From: Dryas octopetala | Lineage: Eukaryota > Streptophyta > Magnoliopsida > Rosales > Rosaceae | DNA: 64,000 nucleotides | Assembly (NCBI GenBank): GCA_963921425.1 | Contig: OY992832.1 | Location: 10,415,249 to 10,479,248 of the forward strand | Direction: 5' to 3' | Program-made: the position numbers and the translations under genes | In this document: piece after piece, positions 24,580 through 42,084 of the stretch | Layout of the letters: each line of letters begins with the position of its first letter | How positions within the stretch are numbered: the first letter of the stretch is position 1 | The notes under the pieces: model-generated | Told to the model about the DNA's origin: nothing | The model's database searches: none | What the model saw: only the letters and a program-made list of their open reading frames with translations

Positions 24580-25559
24580 TGTGTCACAGCTCACAAGTCA
24601 CAAGGGCCTGCCGGAAAAAAAAACCCAGAACGAAACGAACCCATCAACTTTCACGAACCCACATACATGTAACATAATACTGAATTTGAACGCTCGAGTA
24701 AAAAAGAGTTCATTGTGTCTTGAGAAGGAGAGTCCAAACTGTTCGTATGGCAGTAAAAAGCAGGAAATTTGGTTTCTTGGAGGCTTACCTTAGAGGATCA
24801 CAACCCGAAACTCACCGTGTGAGAAAGTTTTCTTGCAGAGAGCGCGTATCGACTGTTTTCTTTTTATAATGGTTTTTGGTTTCTTGTTAGAAAAGAAATA
24901 AGCTGGAGTCGCTGCACTCCTACGACGCCGTTTCGACTTATGTCAATTCCTAAGGCCACGTTTGGCGGTGAATTTTTCTGCTGAGAAATACCCTTTTACT
25001 ATTTGTTAAACTGTGGCAATGTGAGATAAACCCCCAAAGTTTGGGTGGTATAGTTGTAAAATACCCTTTTTGTTAAACTGTCAATAAAACGTAACATAAC
25101 TTCTAATTCATTAATCACCTCACTTGATTTGTATATGCCATTTAAATCTTTAATTTGATAAGAAATATTTTAGATTTTCTAAGTAGTTATGCATATACCT
25201 TTTTTTTTTTTTTTTTTTTTTGTGTTATTTATATTCAATCAGGAACTGGCTTTGATGAAAAAAAATAAAAAGACAGAAAGGTAGCTATTATTTTAACAAT
25301 TTTATTATTAGTAAAGAAGTATACAAAAATTAGGAATAGAATTTTGATGCATTGAGTAATAAATACTAAATCAAAAGTAAAAGAAACATATGCCGTGTCA
25401 ACAACTTCAGTATGATATTATAAATGAAATTAAGCTATATATTGTAATGTGTAGTGAGAAAGCACATAAACCACCCCTGAGTATACAGCAAATCTATTGA
25501 TACAAAAGCAAAAACACAACAAAATAAGCAGAGCAGGGATCAACTGCTGGTGTTGCTCT
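24580..25559. other. Alpha-2 promoter/5' UTR and SCI1 3' UTR
   Basis: The left part should hold the alpha-2 5' UTR and promoter, since that gene reads leftwards from 24579. The right part is the SCI1 3' side. A poly(T) tract lies near 25200. There is no coding sequence. Confidence 0.5.
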
Positions 25560-28026
25560 TCAACCTTTAATTTTCCACATATGGGCAGACCGAGGCCCGC
25601 TTGCAATCCCCTCGTAGTATCTGGATTCAAGTTTTTTGTTGTTCCAAGCTTTTACAAAGTCTGAGAACAGTTGGCGTGCAGACTCTGAAGAAAGATCAGA
25701 GAAGAACACATCTTTCTCTTCTTTCAGCCATGTAGCAAACTCATTGTTCTTAAGGAAATAGTCATCACTGGACAGCTCTTGGATCTCCATTTTCTGAAAC
25801 AGAGAAGATAATTTCCTAAGTCCTAACCATCAGAAAATCAATGCTCAAGAAACAGAAGACAATCAGACACCATAACCAACAAGGTGTACTATCAAGTGAT
25901 CAATATTAAACAGCAGAAAGTCTTATGCCAACTTGTCAAACTTTCCAAAACGGAATTCTACTTCCTACACCACACTAGCGTCTATACTGAAACTGAGATG
26001 CATCTAAATTTCTTAAAGTTCACACATTTTCACCAATTCACTGAACTGGAGCTTAGAATGCTAGATAAAATTCATCTGCCCGGGAGATGGTCTTAATGCA
26101 ATAAAACTAGGGAGCAAACTTTGACCATTTACAAGGAAATTATTTGTAGGTCTTCTTAAGCATGCACTCCCAGCCTTTCCATAGGTTGAGCACCACACAC
26201 CTTTAATTGAAAGAAACCCTACTGCATGAGAATTTAACTTGCAAGCAAAGACAAATAATAACAAAAACTGCATAGTGGAACAAGATTTTGTAAGTAGGTT
26301 GTTTTCTGGTTTCTAAAATTGATCAGCAGAAGTAGGTATACAAGGAAATTATGAGTTTCTGCTCTCCCTGTTCCCAGATTTCCTATATATTCCCTGACAC
26401 AATCTAAACCTTTGATGCCCTTTCATCTGAATCTAATACTTGATTACAAACAACAACAAGAACGTCTTAACAATTAAGATCAAACTATGCAAATTTTAGA
26501 CGAACAATACAGCCTCTTAAAATCACCTACTTCTTCAATGACTCAGATCAGTTAAAGAGTCAAGAGTAATAAAAGGACTTCTGCTAAAATATTCAAGGAA
26601 TTTGGATTATTTTACACTAATTGTAATGACAGGTTAGCAATTTTTGTAAGTATGTTGCATTAAATTTGACCCTTTTTTTGTTTTCTTAAAGGATTCAGAG
26701 GCATAGATAAAATCCAAACTATCCACAGTTCACCCATGGCAAAACATGATACACTAAAGCTTTATAATTAGAAATCAGGAAGCTTACCGAGCAACGATCA
26801 CCTTTGTGATGTTTACTTTTGTGCTTATCCTTTGTCTTCTTTTCTGAGGCATAACAACATGTCAATATGATAAATAATTTCCCATAAAGAACCTCATCTT
26901 CAATATGCTAACAAGTTCAAAACCATGGAAGTTTCTTGAATCATAATCCAACAGAATACATGGTAAGTCAAATAATGTCATTTTGTCTAGTTAATCTCCT
27001 TTCTTTTTTTATTTCCTTTTCCAATGTCAAAATAACTCGATCTAACAAAGCTTTTCCATACACCAAACGAAGGATGTGTCTGATAAAACCATACCAATGC
27101 CATTGCACTAATTGGACTGGAAACTGAAGCATACAACTAGTAAGATTGTATGTGACTGATAATACCATAGCAACACAGTTACACTAATTGGGCTGCTAAT
27201 TGAAACATACTTCCTATCATTATTCAGCTAGTAAGCCAGTACACCATGGCAGCTTCTCTATCCTAACTATGTCAAAACAAATTGAATTTACTCTTAGTCT
27301 TTGATTGACTGAGTATTGCAAAGAAACATTAGATTAGACCCATAACCAATTGAAAACTCTTCTAAACCTAGTGAAGCAAATTGATAAACATCTTCATTGT
27401 ATTCAAAACTGATAGCAACCAAAACCTAATCTAATTTCAAAAAATAAGTGCCAGCCATTCATAGTCATATGAGTATACCTTTATCAGAATGGTGTTTGGA
27501 GTGCTTATGTGATTTCTTCTTGTCCTTTGACTTGTCCTTCCTATCACTCTTTCTGCTCTTCCTTTCCTCATCTTCTACTATTCTGTGCCTTTTACTTTTC
27601 CCCTCATCTGTTCCTCCATAATGAATAAAATTCAAATCAAACCCACCTTAAATTAATTATAATCAATTTAATGGAAACCACCATAAATTGTTGTTAGTTT
27701 GCTGAGAATATAGTTGGGAAAAAATAGAGAAAAAAATTAAAATTCCAATGCTTTCTTAATTGAAAAATCTGGAAAAACAACTCTGGCACTAACCCAAACA
27801 TGAAACAGATATTTACTCACTAGAGATTAAACCAGAACAACAAAAGCTATGAAATTGAGAAAGTATTGTCAGTTTCTCTTCCTATTTCGTTTCTCATTTG
27901 TTTTCCCAGCAACCAAGCATTCTAGAAAGAGAAGTAAGCAAGAAAATTTTGGGTACCTTCGGAGGCTGAGGAAGTGCTCCTTTTCCTACTCTTCTTCTTC
28001 TCCTCGGATTTCCTGTCGCTTCCCAT
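25560..28026 (-). CDS. SCI1: Style cell-cycle inhibitor 1 (SCI1)-like small basic protein
   Basis: The product matches SCI1-type proteins, small nuclear Lys/Ser/His-rich proteins linked in tobacco to restraint of cell proliferation in stigma and style. Four exons (descending: 27957-28026, 27479-27607, 26788-26843, 25560-25793) total 489 nt, giving 162 residues. The N-terminus starts MGSDRKSEEKKKSRKRS and is followed by basic low-complexity stretches (DKKKSHKHSKHHS, KSKHHKGD). The C-terminal conserved block includes SSDDYFLKNNEFATWLKEE, FFSDLSSESARQLF and ESRYYEGIASGPR. This block, not the basic part, carries the identification. Function is transferred from the family. Confidence 0.88.
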
Positions 28027-29138
28027 TTGTGTTGCACAGATTGAGAGATAGAGAAAGAACGTTTAATTTTTTTGCTGAAGTACTTTTTTGGTGGCGGATA
28101 CAAACGGGTCGGTTGGATTGGACCGAGTAACGATCTGCCTGACCAAAAGACTGAAGGCCGCAAATCATAAACCGGCCCATGAATCAATCAACCCATAGTT
28201 TTTTAATGGTTATTTATATTTGTGTAACTTGAATAATTTAATAAAATTTAACTTATATTAATTGTAGGGGTTAGCCTAAGTGGTGAAGGTGGGTGGGGTA
28301 AATGTTAGGATTAAGCTCGGTTCAGGGTAAGATTCTCTCCATCCAATATAACCAAAAAAAAAAATATATAATTATTTACTTATTATAATTTATTATATAT
28401 TGTAAGTAAATTGTATAATTATTAGATTAAGCAATGAGAGATATGTGAATTGTGAGGTGTAAAAAATATGAGTTTCAATTGCTTACTAGTTTTTATTGAA
28501 TAAAGAAATTCGGGTTTAGATATTTGAGGCCAAACATGAAATTATCGATTGCCCAATAAAATGTGATAATAAAGTCTATGGGCTATAGCCTATAGGATAA
28601 GGAGTTTTAATTTTGATAGACCTCTTAATGGGTAGGTTTTTTTTAGAATGTCACCTATAAAAAAAGGTTGTTGGTCCTTGCTCTCACAACACTCAACCTA
28701 CTATAACGTTCTGGCCCTCCCAGAGAGTTGAAGATATCAAAGCCAAATTCAGGTTTATAGTTATTGATCAAAGAATTCATCTTGTCAATCGCTTTTATAG
28801 AATAAGGTATGTATCTACTACTTAATTCAATTTCCGCATTTAATTATTGTGAAAATCATGAGATTCAAGATTTTGGATGTATGGATTAACTCTAATACTT
28901 AATGACAGCACAACCACAATACTTAAGACAAAACTTAGACTAAGGTTTGTCCATGTATTGTGCATCACACCATACATGGCTAAAAGTCTCTCTAATGTAC
29001 AACCAGAGGGTAAAGAATTTAAAAGAAGTTTCCGATCTTCAAAAGAATGTGCTACAATGTATGATAGTGCTCTAATATATGATGAACATCCTAAATCTTC
29101 ATCATACGCAGTGGTTCGCCACTGGTGGATTGTGTAAG
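28027..29138. other. Intergenic region with a possible SINE fragment
   Basis: This lies between the SCI1 start and the 3' end of the first peroxidase. Around 28265-28365, TTAGCCTAAGTGGTGAAGG resembles a Pol III A-box and is followed by GGTTCAGGG and a poly(A)-like tail, which hints at a decayed tRNA-derived SINE. The stretch from ~28970 is the peroxidase 3' flank, duplicated near 35356-35440. Confidence 0.35.
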
Positions 29139-31800
<2,662 letters not shown>

Positions 31801-32400
31801 CGTCTCTGTTTCTCTCGCTTGACTCTGTGTGTGTGTGTGTGACTCTTTGTGTGTGTGTGCGCGCCAAAGTGAGTGAGTGAGAGAGCGGGAAAAGAATAAC
31901 TGAAGAAGCTTTCCGTTGGGCTGAGACCCCTTTTATTTATTCATGAAGTTAATTATGGATGACCCATCAGCTTTAAAATAAATTCAATTTAGCCATTTCA
32001 CTTACCAAAATTACAGAGTTGTTTTTTTTTTTTTTTTTTGCTTACTTTCTAGAATTGTCAACAATTATCATGTTCTTAATTAATCATCTTCAAGACTTCA
32101 ACATTCCAGCTAGCTAGCGACATGATCAAGTTTATTGTCACCTTTAAACTCTTCTATTAATTTCAGGGGCCGCTTGGATTCATTCCAACTGCTCAATATA
32201 ACAAACATGAAATATAACCGCCAGACCAAACTTAGAGGGAAACTCAGGGAAAATACCTGAAATGACCCCATGAATTGAAGAATCCCAACCTTTATTATAA
32301 TGGCATCATTTGTAAATAAGGAGAGTCATATGGGTATTGTATTATGACATGGCATTGGGGTTTTAAAATAAGGACTTAGTAAAATTATAAAAGTAATAAG

Positions 32401-32833
32401 CAAGGAGTGAAATTTCGAAAATTTCGGCGAAATTTCGCCGAAATTTTCGTTTTTTTGGAATCCTGAAATTTTATCACATAACCACGAAATTTCGGTAATA
32501 TTTCGGCGAAATTTTCGAAATTTTGCCGAAATTTCGATCCCCCTCCAAGTGCATTTATGTGAAATTTCGTTTAAATTTTAGCGAAATTTCGACGAAATTT
32601 GACGAAATTTTGATGAAATTTCACTGTACCTGTTGAAATTCGCTGTACACCCAGCCCCCCCCCCCATTACTTCACTTCACTCTTCACCTTCCCGACTTCA
32701 CCTTCCAAGACCCAAGACCACCGGCGCATCCCCCACTCGCCGAACATCCTCCACTCGCCGGAAACTACCTAGCCAACACCATTCCTTGGGGCGAGATAAG
32801 GGTGAGGGTGAGGGTGGGCTTATGATGGAGATG

Positions 32834-32907
<74 letters not shown>

Positions 32908-33813
32908 CACGGGGTGGGGTGGTGTCTGTGAGAGAAATGAGAGAAAGGGGAGTATTGCTGTACGCCTATACTGGGAGTGGGGAGCCTGGGACTGGGAGCA
33001 GTTTATCTTCTTCTAAATTTACAAGAAGATAAATACTGTGTTCATCTAAAGTTTCTTCATTAAAGTAAAGGGAGCAGTTTGACTTTTGGGGCAAAAAAAG
33101 AAAAAACATGATAAAGTCATAAAGAGAAAGACAAGTTAGACAACTTAAGAGACTTATTAGAGTTACAGAAGTAAGTCACAGACCCACGGTGAAAGAAAAT
33201 GAAGGAAAGACAAAAAAAAAGTAAAAAAAAATAGAAAAAAAGAAAAAAAAAAGTTTTGGGTTGATTGAGGTTTGGGTTCTTTGTAGTTTGGACAATTGGA
33301 AAAAAAAAAAAAGATTTTGTGTTTCGTTTAATTTTTTTAAACCCTAATACATTTATATTCTTTAAAAATAGGTCATTTTTATGTAATTGTTAAGTAATAA
33401 ACAATTTTATAATAGTATTTACTTCAATCACACATTATATTTATTTTATTGAATATTTATTTAATTCATGATTTAATATTGTAATATAAATAAATTTGAA
33501 GTATTATTTATATAATTATTAATTAGCAACCCATTTTTTTAACAGTATTTGCCTCCAGCGCGCATTATATTCACCTTATATCACTTGAAATCTACTATAT
33601 AATTTGATTTTTTTAATATTTTTTATCAATGTAGTAGATAATATCTTAAATAAACATATAGTCAAGTTTTATTCAAAATTTTCGTATTTTGATAACAATT
33701 TCCGTTGTTTTTGTCTAATTTTGTCGAAATCGAAATTTTAATCGAAATTTCCGCTAAAATTTCCGTCGAAATTTCCATCGAAAATTTCCTCGAAACCGAA
33801 ATTTTACTCCTTG
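32401..33813. mobile_element. Non-autonomous hAT-like element with 8-bp target duplication
   Basis: The left end is CAAGGAGTGAAATTTCG and the reverse complement of the right end is CAAGGAGTAAAATTTCG. Exact 8-bp direct repeats GTAATAAG lie at 32393-32400 and 33814-33821. Both subterminal regions contain many copies of GAAATTTCG in both orientations, resembling transposase-binding subterminal repeats. The interior has a long GA microsatellite and no transposase. A TIR of 17 bp and an 8-bp duplication fit the hAT superfamily. Confidence 0.88.
32835..32905. repeat. (GA)n microsatellite inside the hAT-like element
   Basis: About 35 uninterrupted GA units. An open frame through it yields only Arg-Glu repeats and is not a gene. 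Confidence 0.95.
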
Positions 33814-34028
33814 GTAATAAGGTCAGGTTATATTTTAATTAAATTTTTGATCTTGTACTCCAAGTATCTTATCTTATAATTAAGGCAGATTTAGAGTTTA
33901 TTTATTTTATGAGTTTTTCTTACACTAAGACCGGTAGTTATTTAAAATTTTTCATTAAATCTTTTTATTTTTTTTCTTTAACAACTTTATATTAGGTTTT
34001 AAGTCCAAAATTTTAGAATATCACTGTC

Positions 34029-34038
34029 TATATAAATA
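34029..34038 (+). promoter_or_regulatory. Possible TATA box upstream of hairpin cluster 1
   Basis: TATATAAATA lies ~150 bases before the first hairpin. The stretch after it (CCTACCACATA...) recurs before the fourth hairpin at ~41161, so the leader is duplicated along with the hairpin. It is a plausible Pol II core promoter but unproven. Confidence 0.35.
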
Positions 34039-34183
34039 TGAGTTACACACACGTTTAATAATTAAAAACATCAAGTACACCCTACCACATATCACATATA
34101 CATTCGATCAATCAAGAAGGAAGTACTAGCTAGTCCTCGATCTTCTCTGCCTGTGCGCAGCTGCATGTTCACAATCCATTGAT

Positions 34184-34282
34184 CACCGTAGCAGCAATAT
34201 TCGAAACATGCTGGAATTTGTTTTTCCCGGAGGAAGAAGAAATTCCAGCATTTTTCGAATCTAGCTGCTTAATTCCACGGTG
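34184..34282 (+). ncRNA. Hairpin 1, MIRNA-like precursor candidate
   Basis: A ~99-nt imperfect inverted repeat. The base pairs CACCGTAGCAGC with GCTGCTTAATTCCACGGTG, the middle pairs ATATTCGAA with TTCGAAT, and the top pairs TGCTGGAATTT with AAATTCCAGCA over a loop of about 15 nt. The lower stem is shared with hairpins 2-5 but the upper stem sequence is entirely different. No known miRNA was recognised. The given strand is an assumption. Confidence 0.45.
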
Positions 34283-34591
34283 AATACAAGACGAGCCATG
34301 CAGATTTCGATCTGGGTTGGGTACGTACGTGGTTTGATCTTAATTCGCATGCTTACTTTACTATATATTATATGTATAGAATTTTCTGTGTAATATTAAT
34401 GGTTCTGTCTTTAATTGTTTGATATATATTATATATATAGCAGATCCATTAATCATTCATAACTTCGTTTTCTATCCTTCTTTGTTTCTTATGCATTCGA
34501 TAGTAAATATATAATCATTCTTGTGCAAACTTGTGCAATTCATTCTTTCTCATCAGCTACATAACATATATGAGATGACCTGTGTTTGATT

Positions 34592-34700
34592 CACCATCGA
34601 CCACTTGACCAGCAATATTCTAGCTTTGATGGGTCACCTTTCTTTGATTCAATTCAGAAAGATGGCCCACCAAAGAAAGAATGTAGCTGCTTCCATGGTG
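34592..34700 (+). ncRNA. Hairpin 2, MIRNA-like precursor candidate
   Basis: The 5' arm AGCAATATTCTAGCTTTGAT, continuing through GGGTCACCTTTCT, pairs (with G:U and a few mismatches) with AGAAAGATGGCCCACCAAAG on the 3' arm. The base includes GAATGTAGCTGCTTCCATGG at 34679-34698. Its downstream flank (to ~34860) is duplicated after hairpin 5 at ~41590-41755. Confidence 0.45.
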
Positions 34701-34964
34701 GTGATGTGTGACTTCTTCAACTCCCACATCCCACAAGGAGCTAGCAGGATCTTAATCGCTATCTTCGCTCATAATTATTATGTCTAGTGGTATAAGAATG
34801 ATATTGATCTCTTTTCTTTTTCTTGTTTGCGATGCTTGCATGCAAGATTCATTCCTTTCTTCCTCTTTCTTAATTTCTTTTGTTAATTTGATAACAATTA
34901 TATATTCATTCTTGTGCAAACTTGTTCTTTCTCATCAGCATAAGCCTGTTCTTAAATCTTGATC

Positions 34965-35067
34965 GACCACTTGAGCAGCAATATTCTAGCATTGATGGGT
35001 CACCTTTCTTTGATTCAAATCCAGAAAGATGGCCCACCAAAGCAAGAATGTAGCTGCTTCCATGGTT
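34965..35067 (+). ncRNA. Hairpin 3, MIRNA-like precursor candidate
   Basis: A close copy of hairpin 2 with the same two arms and loop. The 3'-arm segment GAATGTAGCTGCTTCCATGG (35046-35065) is identical. It lies ~370 bases downstream of hairpin 2 and shares 5' flanking sequence (CATTCTTGTGCAAACTTG recurs), so these two are a local tandem duplication. Confidence 0.45.
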
Positions 35068-35481
35068 GTCTTCTTTTTTTCTAAATCGGATTATGCCATG
35101 GAGTAAAGCACAGAAAGTATAGTACACTCAGTAAGGGAGTGACAGCATAACCAGAATATAGTATTCTGCATAGCAGAGTAGCATGCAGCAGAATTTACTT
35201 CAAGAAGCACTTTTAATTTCTTCCTGTTCTTCTGTTGTAACTTGTAACCAAAGCTACTGAAAGTAATAAGCACTAACAATTCATCAACACTAATGGGTAT
35301 GCCTATTATACACTGATGCGCAACTTTCTAAGGTGTGTCCAAGTATTCACACTAGACATGGCTAAAAGTTTCTCTAATGTACAACCAGAGAGGGTAAAGA
35401 ATTTAACAGAAGTTGTCTTCAAAAGAATGTGTCATATATCTTCATCATAAGCCCGGGTTCTCCACTGTGGGGTTGTGTCAG

Positions 35482-37918
<2,437 letters not shown>

Positions 37919-39283
37919 CTTCTTTCTTTCTCTCGCTCAACTCTGTGTGTATTTGTGTGGGAGGTGAGAGATTGAAGCCGCCAAGGTGAGCGAGTGTGAG
38001 AGCGGGAAAAGAATAACTGATTAAGCTTTCCGTTGGGCTGAGTTATTTATAGAGTTAATTATGGAAGACCCATCCTTTTTAACATACTTTCAATTTGGCC
38101 CTTGCACTTACGAAAATTACAGAGATGTTTCTTTGGAATATGAATTAGTTATACAAATATTGACCCACCCATTATTATATTTAATATTTTTTTCCTTAAT
38201 ATAATGTTGCTACAAGGGATGGATTTCAGATTTTAATTAACTTTTAGGTTTGAAAATAAGTTGTTTTATTTCATATATTGTATTTTTGTTTTTGTCGAAG
38301 TTGGCCTTAATTTTTTTTTGGAGGGAAACCATATATTCATTTATAAATTACAAATGTTTGGAATTTATATTCATTTATAAATTATAAATGTTTAGAAATA
38401 GAGAGAGAGATGAGCGGCAAGGGGAGGGGAAAGCCGGTCAAGGAAGGAGAACCTGGCGGGGGAGGAGGTCGCCGGTGCGGTTGCAGGAGAGAGGGAGGGT
38501 TTGTTGGGGTGGATAGAGTTTTTTGGTTTTTTTTTTTCTAATAAGAGTAAAAAAGGAAAGCTCAAGAATATTTTTGAGTGTGGGTGTATTGAGCAATTGG
38601 TAGGGTACATATAGAATTCCCTAAAAATAAACCACATGAACTTGATTGAGAATTTGGGTATTGAGGTTTAACTTCATGTTAATTTTGGTAGGTTTAGTTA
38701 GAGCTTTGTATTTAGAGTTTACTAGACATCAGTTTTGCAGACTTAAGGTAATACATATGTAATGGCCATGAGTTGGGGTCCTATTTAATACTTAACAATT
38801 AAAGACTTAAAAGTTAAAACGGTTTCTATAATTAATGGAAGGGATATGACTTCCTTGTCACATGGGAAAGATGGAGAATCAAGAGTTAATATTACATAAT
38901 TAATTATATAGTAGTGTAGTTATGTAGTACCATTAGAATTTGGATTTAATCAAGATATTATCAGTTTATCACTAATATTATGTTAATAATATCTAATAAA
39001 GCAAGATACATAAAACAGTATTTTTTTTCTTTTCTCTTTTTACCTTGATTTATTTATAATATATTGACTCCAAGTCTCCAACCAACCAAATCTTATATTT
39101 AGCCACGAATAGCTTCAACTTTAAACTTTTTATTTTATTTTTTATCTTTCTTTCTTTCTTGGAAATCAATCATAGTCTTTCCTTAATTTCGGGTCCTAGT
39201 TGCTTCCTTGGTTTTCTAGAGCTTCAGTTGATTGAAACGCAACAGAGTAGTGCATTATAAATAAAAGGGTAGCTTTAGCCGGT
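37919..39283. other. Peroxidase B upstream region
   Basis: The first ~150 bases should hold the 5' UTR and promoter and resemble those of copy A (GAGCGGGAAAAGAATAACTG is shared). A short tandem duplication of ATTCATTTATAAATTA occurs at about 38325-38395, followed by a GA/GGGG-rich patch to ~38510. I see no gene. Confidence 0.5.
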
Positions 39284-41103
39284 GGCGTAGCTAGAACTTT
39301 ATTTATTAGAGGCGAGTTTTAACTCCTAGACTCCTAGTATATTTTAAAAAAAAAAAAAAAAAAATTTTATTTCTTTCAATATCTTGAATATATATATATA
39401 TATATATATCAATAATGAATTATTCATATCAACTCGATCAATTTTGCTTTACATTAATAGTGTTTTTTTAAATCACTTATATTAGTAGTTTTTATGTTAG
39501 TTTATTGAGACACAAATTTATATTTTGTTATCATAAATTATAAAAATAAGTTTATTATGACCAACTTATCATGTAAAAATTATTAGCGATCATTCTGTTT
39601 TCTTTCCAAAATCATATTTAAAGTATTCAAAAATATTGCATAATTTTGTGGACTTATTAAATTAGCACATGTAATTGATACGACATAATTCACATCCAAA
39701 GTTATTTGTTTATCTTTATTAACTATATATATATATATATCTGTTTGTAACATACTTTTAATAGTTTTATTTTTAAAAAAATATTTTTGGATTTTCAAAA
39801 AATTTCACCAAACTTCGTAAGAGCAACCTATAAAAAACACATATAATATTAATATTGATTATATGCTTAAAGATAAGTAGAAAAAATTATTGAGCCAATA
39901 AGCCAATTGACCTCCCTTTAGCCTAACTCGTATGAATTCATTGTAATTATAAAATTTCACACTGGAGTGTAGCCCAGTTGAAAGGACCAATGAATTACTC
40001 TCCCTGCACCGATATGTCACGTTCATAAAATTCATATACATTTTTTGAATGGATAGGAGAGAGCTCAAAATGATCAATCTGAGATTAAACAAATCCATCC
40101 AAATTTGTACTATATTTATTAACTTCATTGTCAATATATCATAATGGCTAGTATGAGGAACAAAATATAAGGGACAAGTGAGGGTTGGATTTGAACTCTC
40201 ACTTGTGGATATGTTGTCTCTCACTTGTCCCTCATAATAACTGGACTAGTAAACATATTCGAAAAAAAAAATCTTCAATATCAATAACAAAAAAAAAAAA
40301 GTTATAGGGGTCAGTTGACGCCATTGCCCCCAGGGCCCCACCATGTCTTCGCCACTGCCTCCTCTAACCTCACCCTCACAGCCGAAATTTGGACTAAGAA
40401 GGGGCGCCTCTCCCAAAACCTGTGCTCTTGGGGCTAGCAATGTCGTTGGTGTTGTGAGAGGGGGACGTCGGAGAAATCGTTGGCTGGCAATGAGGTGGAA
40501 GGGTCGCATGAGAGTATATTGGGGCTAAAATGGTCATATAGCAAAATTTTGGGAGCCAAAACTTTTGCTATTTGAGGGTAAAATGGTCATGTCACACTTT
40601 TCTAATGGGCCTTCACTATGACACACAAAAGCCCATTTTTGTTTTCTAATAAGTCGAAACGCATGTCTATATGTTTCTACAACTTATTTCATTGTTGTAT
40701 GATAACTTTATTGTTTTGAATGCACAATTGTTTTTCTCAAGATATTCACAACAATAAAAAATATCTTTACATAATTAGAATTACTTTCGCAAACAAAAAA
40801 TTAAGAAAATTAACTTGTTTTTAAGGTAATTAATCATCAAGTATCTTTAACAAAAATAAGCATTTTTTTTATAAAATGAGCATGACAGATCAACTTTTAC
40901 CATTGAAAAAATATATATATAATTATTCACTTGGATTTACACCTGCTATACAAGAAACTAGTTCATATTTTATGCCAAAAAAATTTATTTAGAAAATATG
41001 TCACAATATATTAACAAAAATAATAGAAATATTGAAAAGAGAAATCAATTCATTAGAGGTGAGGGGGGGCCTGTGTCCCCCCTGATCCCTATGTGGCTCC
41101 GCA
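39284..41103. mobile_element. Decayed DNA-transposon region, ends uncertain
   Basis: The left side reads GGTGGCGTAGCTAGAACTTT, and the right side contains CCCTATGTGGCTCCGCAAC. These are imperfect inverted ends of a type common in plant non-autonomous elements. A second similar end (CTTCGCCACTG, about 40348-40358) suggests a nested or composite copy. Flanks AGCTTTAG and AGCTTAGC are only an imperfect match. No coding capacity is evident. Confidence 0.4.
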
Positions 41104-41276
41104 ACTAGCTTAGCTACCTCCAAACTTGTGCTATTAATACCAAAATATAGAGAGCCTAAGCCTACCACATAACATGTACGTATATATTCAACCATCCACA
41201 CAAACTAGAACTAGAACCAGAACCAGAACAACTAGAACTAGTCTTTCTCTCGGCGCTGCCTGGTTCTTGATATCAA

Positions 41277-41376
41277 TCACTGTAGCAGCGATATTCGAGG
41301 TTTGATGGAGCGTCTTTCTTTGATTCAATTCGGAGAGACGCTCCTTCAGCCCCGAATGTAGCTGCTTCCATGGTGA
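41277..41376 (+). ncRNA. Hairpin 4, MIRNA-like precursor candidate
   Basis: The best-paired member. The 5' arm AGCAGCGATATTCGAGGTTT, continuing GATGGAGCGTC, pairs with GACGCTCCTTCAGCCCCGAA and TGTAGCTGCT; the loop region is ~15-20 nt. The GAATGTAGCTGCTTCCATGG segment (41354-41373) is identical to hairpins 2 and 3. The upper stem (GGAGCGTC) differs from theirs. Confidence 0.48.
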
Positions 41377-41504
41377 ATTTATTCAAGTTCAACTTCCATT
41401 CCCACCAAGAAGCCATAGTTATTAATCATTCATTACGTATATATTCATTCTTTCTCATCAGCCACATAACATCTATGAGATGAGCCTGTTCTTGAATCTC
41501 GATC

Positions 41505-41590
41505 AATCACATGAGCAGTTGGTCGCCTTTCTTTGATTCATTTCAGAAAGATGGCCCACCAATGCAAGAATGTAGCTGCTTCCACGGTGG
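41505..41590 (+). ncRNA. Hairpin 5, damaged copy of the hairpin family
   Basis: The 3' arm (AAGATGGCCCACCAA through GAATGTAGCTGCTTCCACGG) is intact with one change. The 5' arm lacks ~17-20 nt between GAGCAG and GGTCGCC, so the lower stem cannot pair properly. The 5' and 3' flanks match those of hairpin 2. This is probably a non-functional copy. Confidence 0.45.
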
Positions 41591-42084
41591 TGATGGTGAC
41601 TTCTTCAACTCCCACATCCCACAAGAAGCTAGCAGGATCTTAATCGCTATCTTCACTCTTAATTATTATGTCTTGTGTTATAAGAATCATATCGATCTCT
41701 TTTCTTTTCCTTGTTTGAGATGCTTGCATGCAAGATTCATTCCTTTCTTTCTCTCTTATTTTCTTTTGTGAATTCCATATTATAGATACACATAACAACT
41801 CAAACATATTTTACATAATTTTATAATGACTTCACAATGATCTCACCAAGACCCCAAAACATATATAAAGGAATTTAATTATTTTATTTTTCTCTGTCAA
41901 TTTTCATTTTGCCTTTTGCTTTGCTGAGTAATGACAATTTGTAAAACTTAAAATTCTATTGAGGATAGACCCTTGGGGTTAACCCAAGTTGACATGGTCT
42001 ACCCAGAAACCATCAACCCACAAAAAACCTAAAACATAACCTGTGAATGGTAATTTGCATATAAATTATGATAACATGAGTTTT
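41591..42084. other. Flank duplicated from hairpin cluster 1, then TTI1 3' side
   Basis: About 41590-41760 duplicates 34700-34865 (CTTCAACTCCCACATCCCAC, then GCTAGCAGGATCTTAATCGC). The remainder is AT-rich and probably the TTI1 3' UTR. Confidence 0.6.

Noticed and set aside
32633..33016. 127-codon frame with a long Arg-Glu run
   Set aside because: It is the GA microsatellite read in frame inside the hAT-like element.
34184..34282. Identity with a known miRNA family (miR171, miR172, miR395, miR482 considered)
   Set aside because: None of the mature sequences I know matches either arm by eye.
34592..35067. Short plus-strand ORFs around the hairpins (60 codons each)
   Set aside because: They span both hairpin arms and differ between copies by frame-breaking changes, so coding is unlikely.
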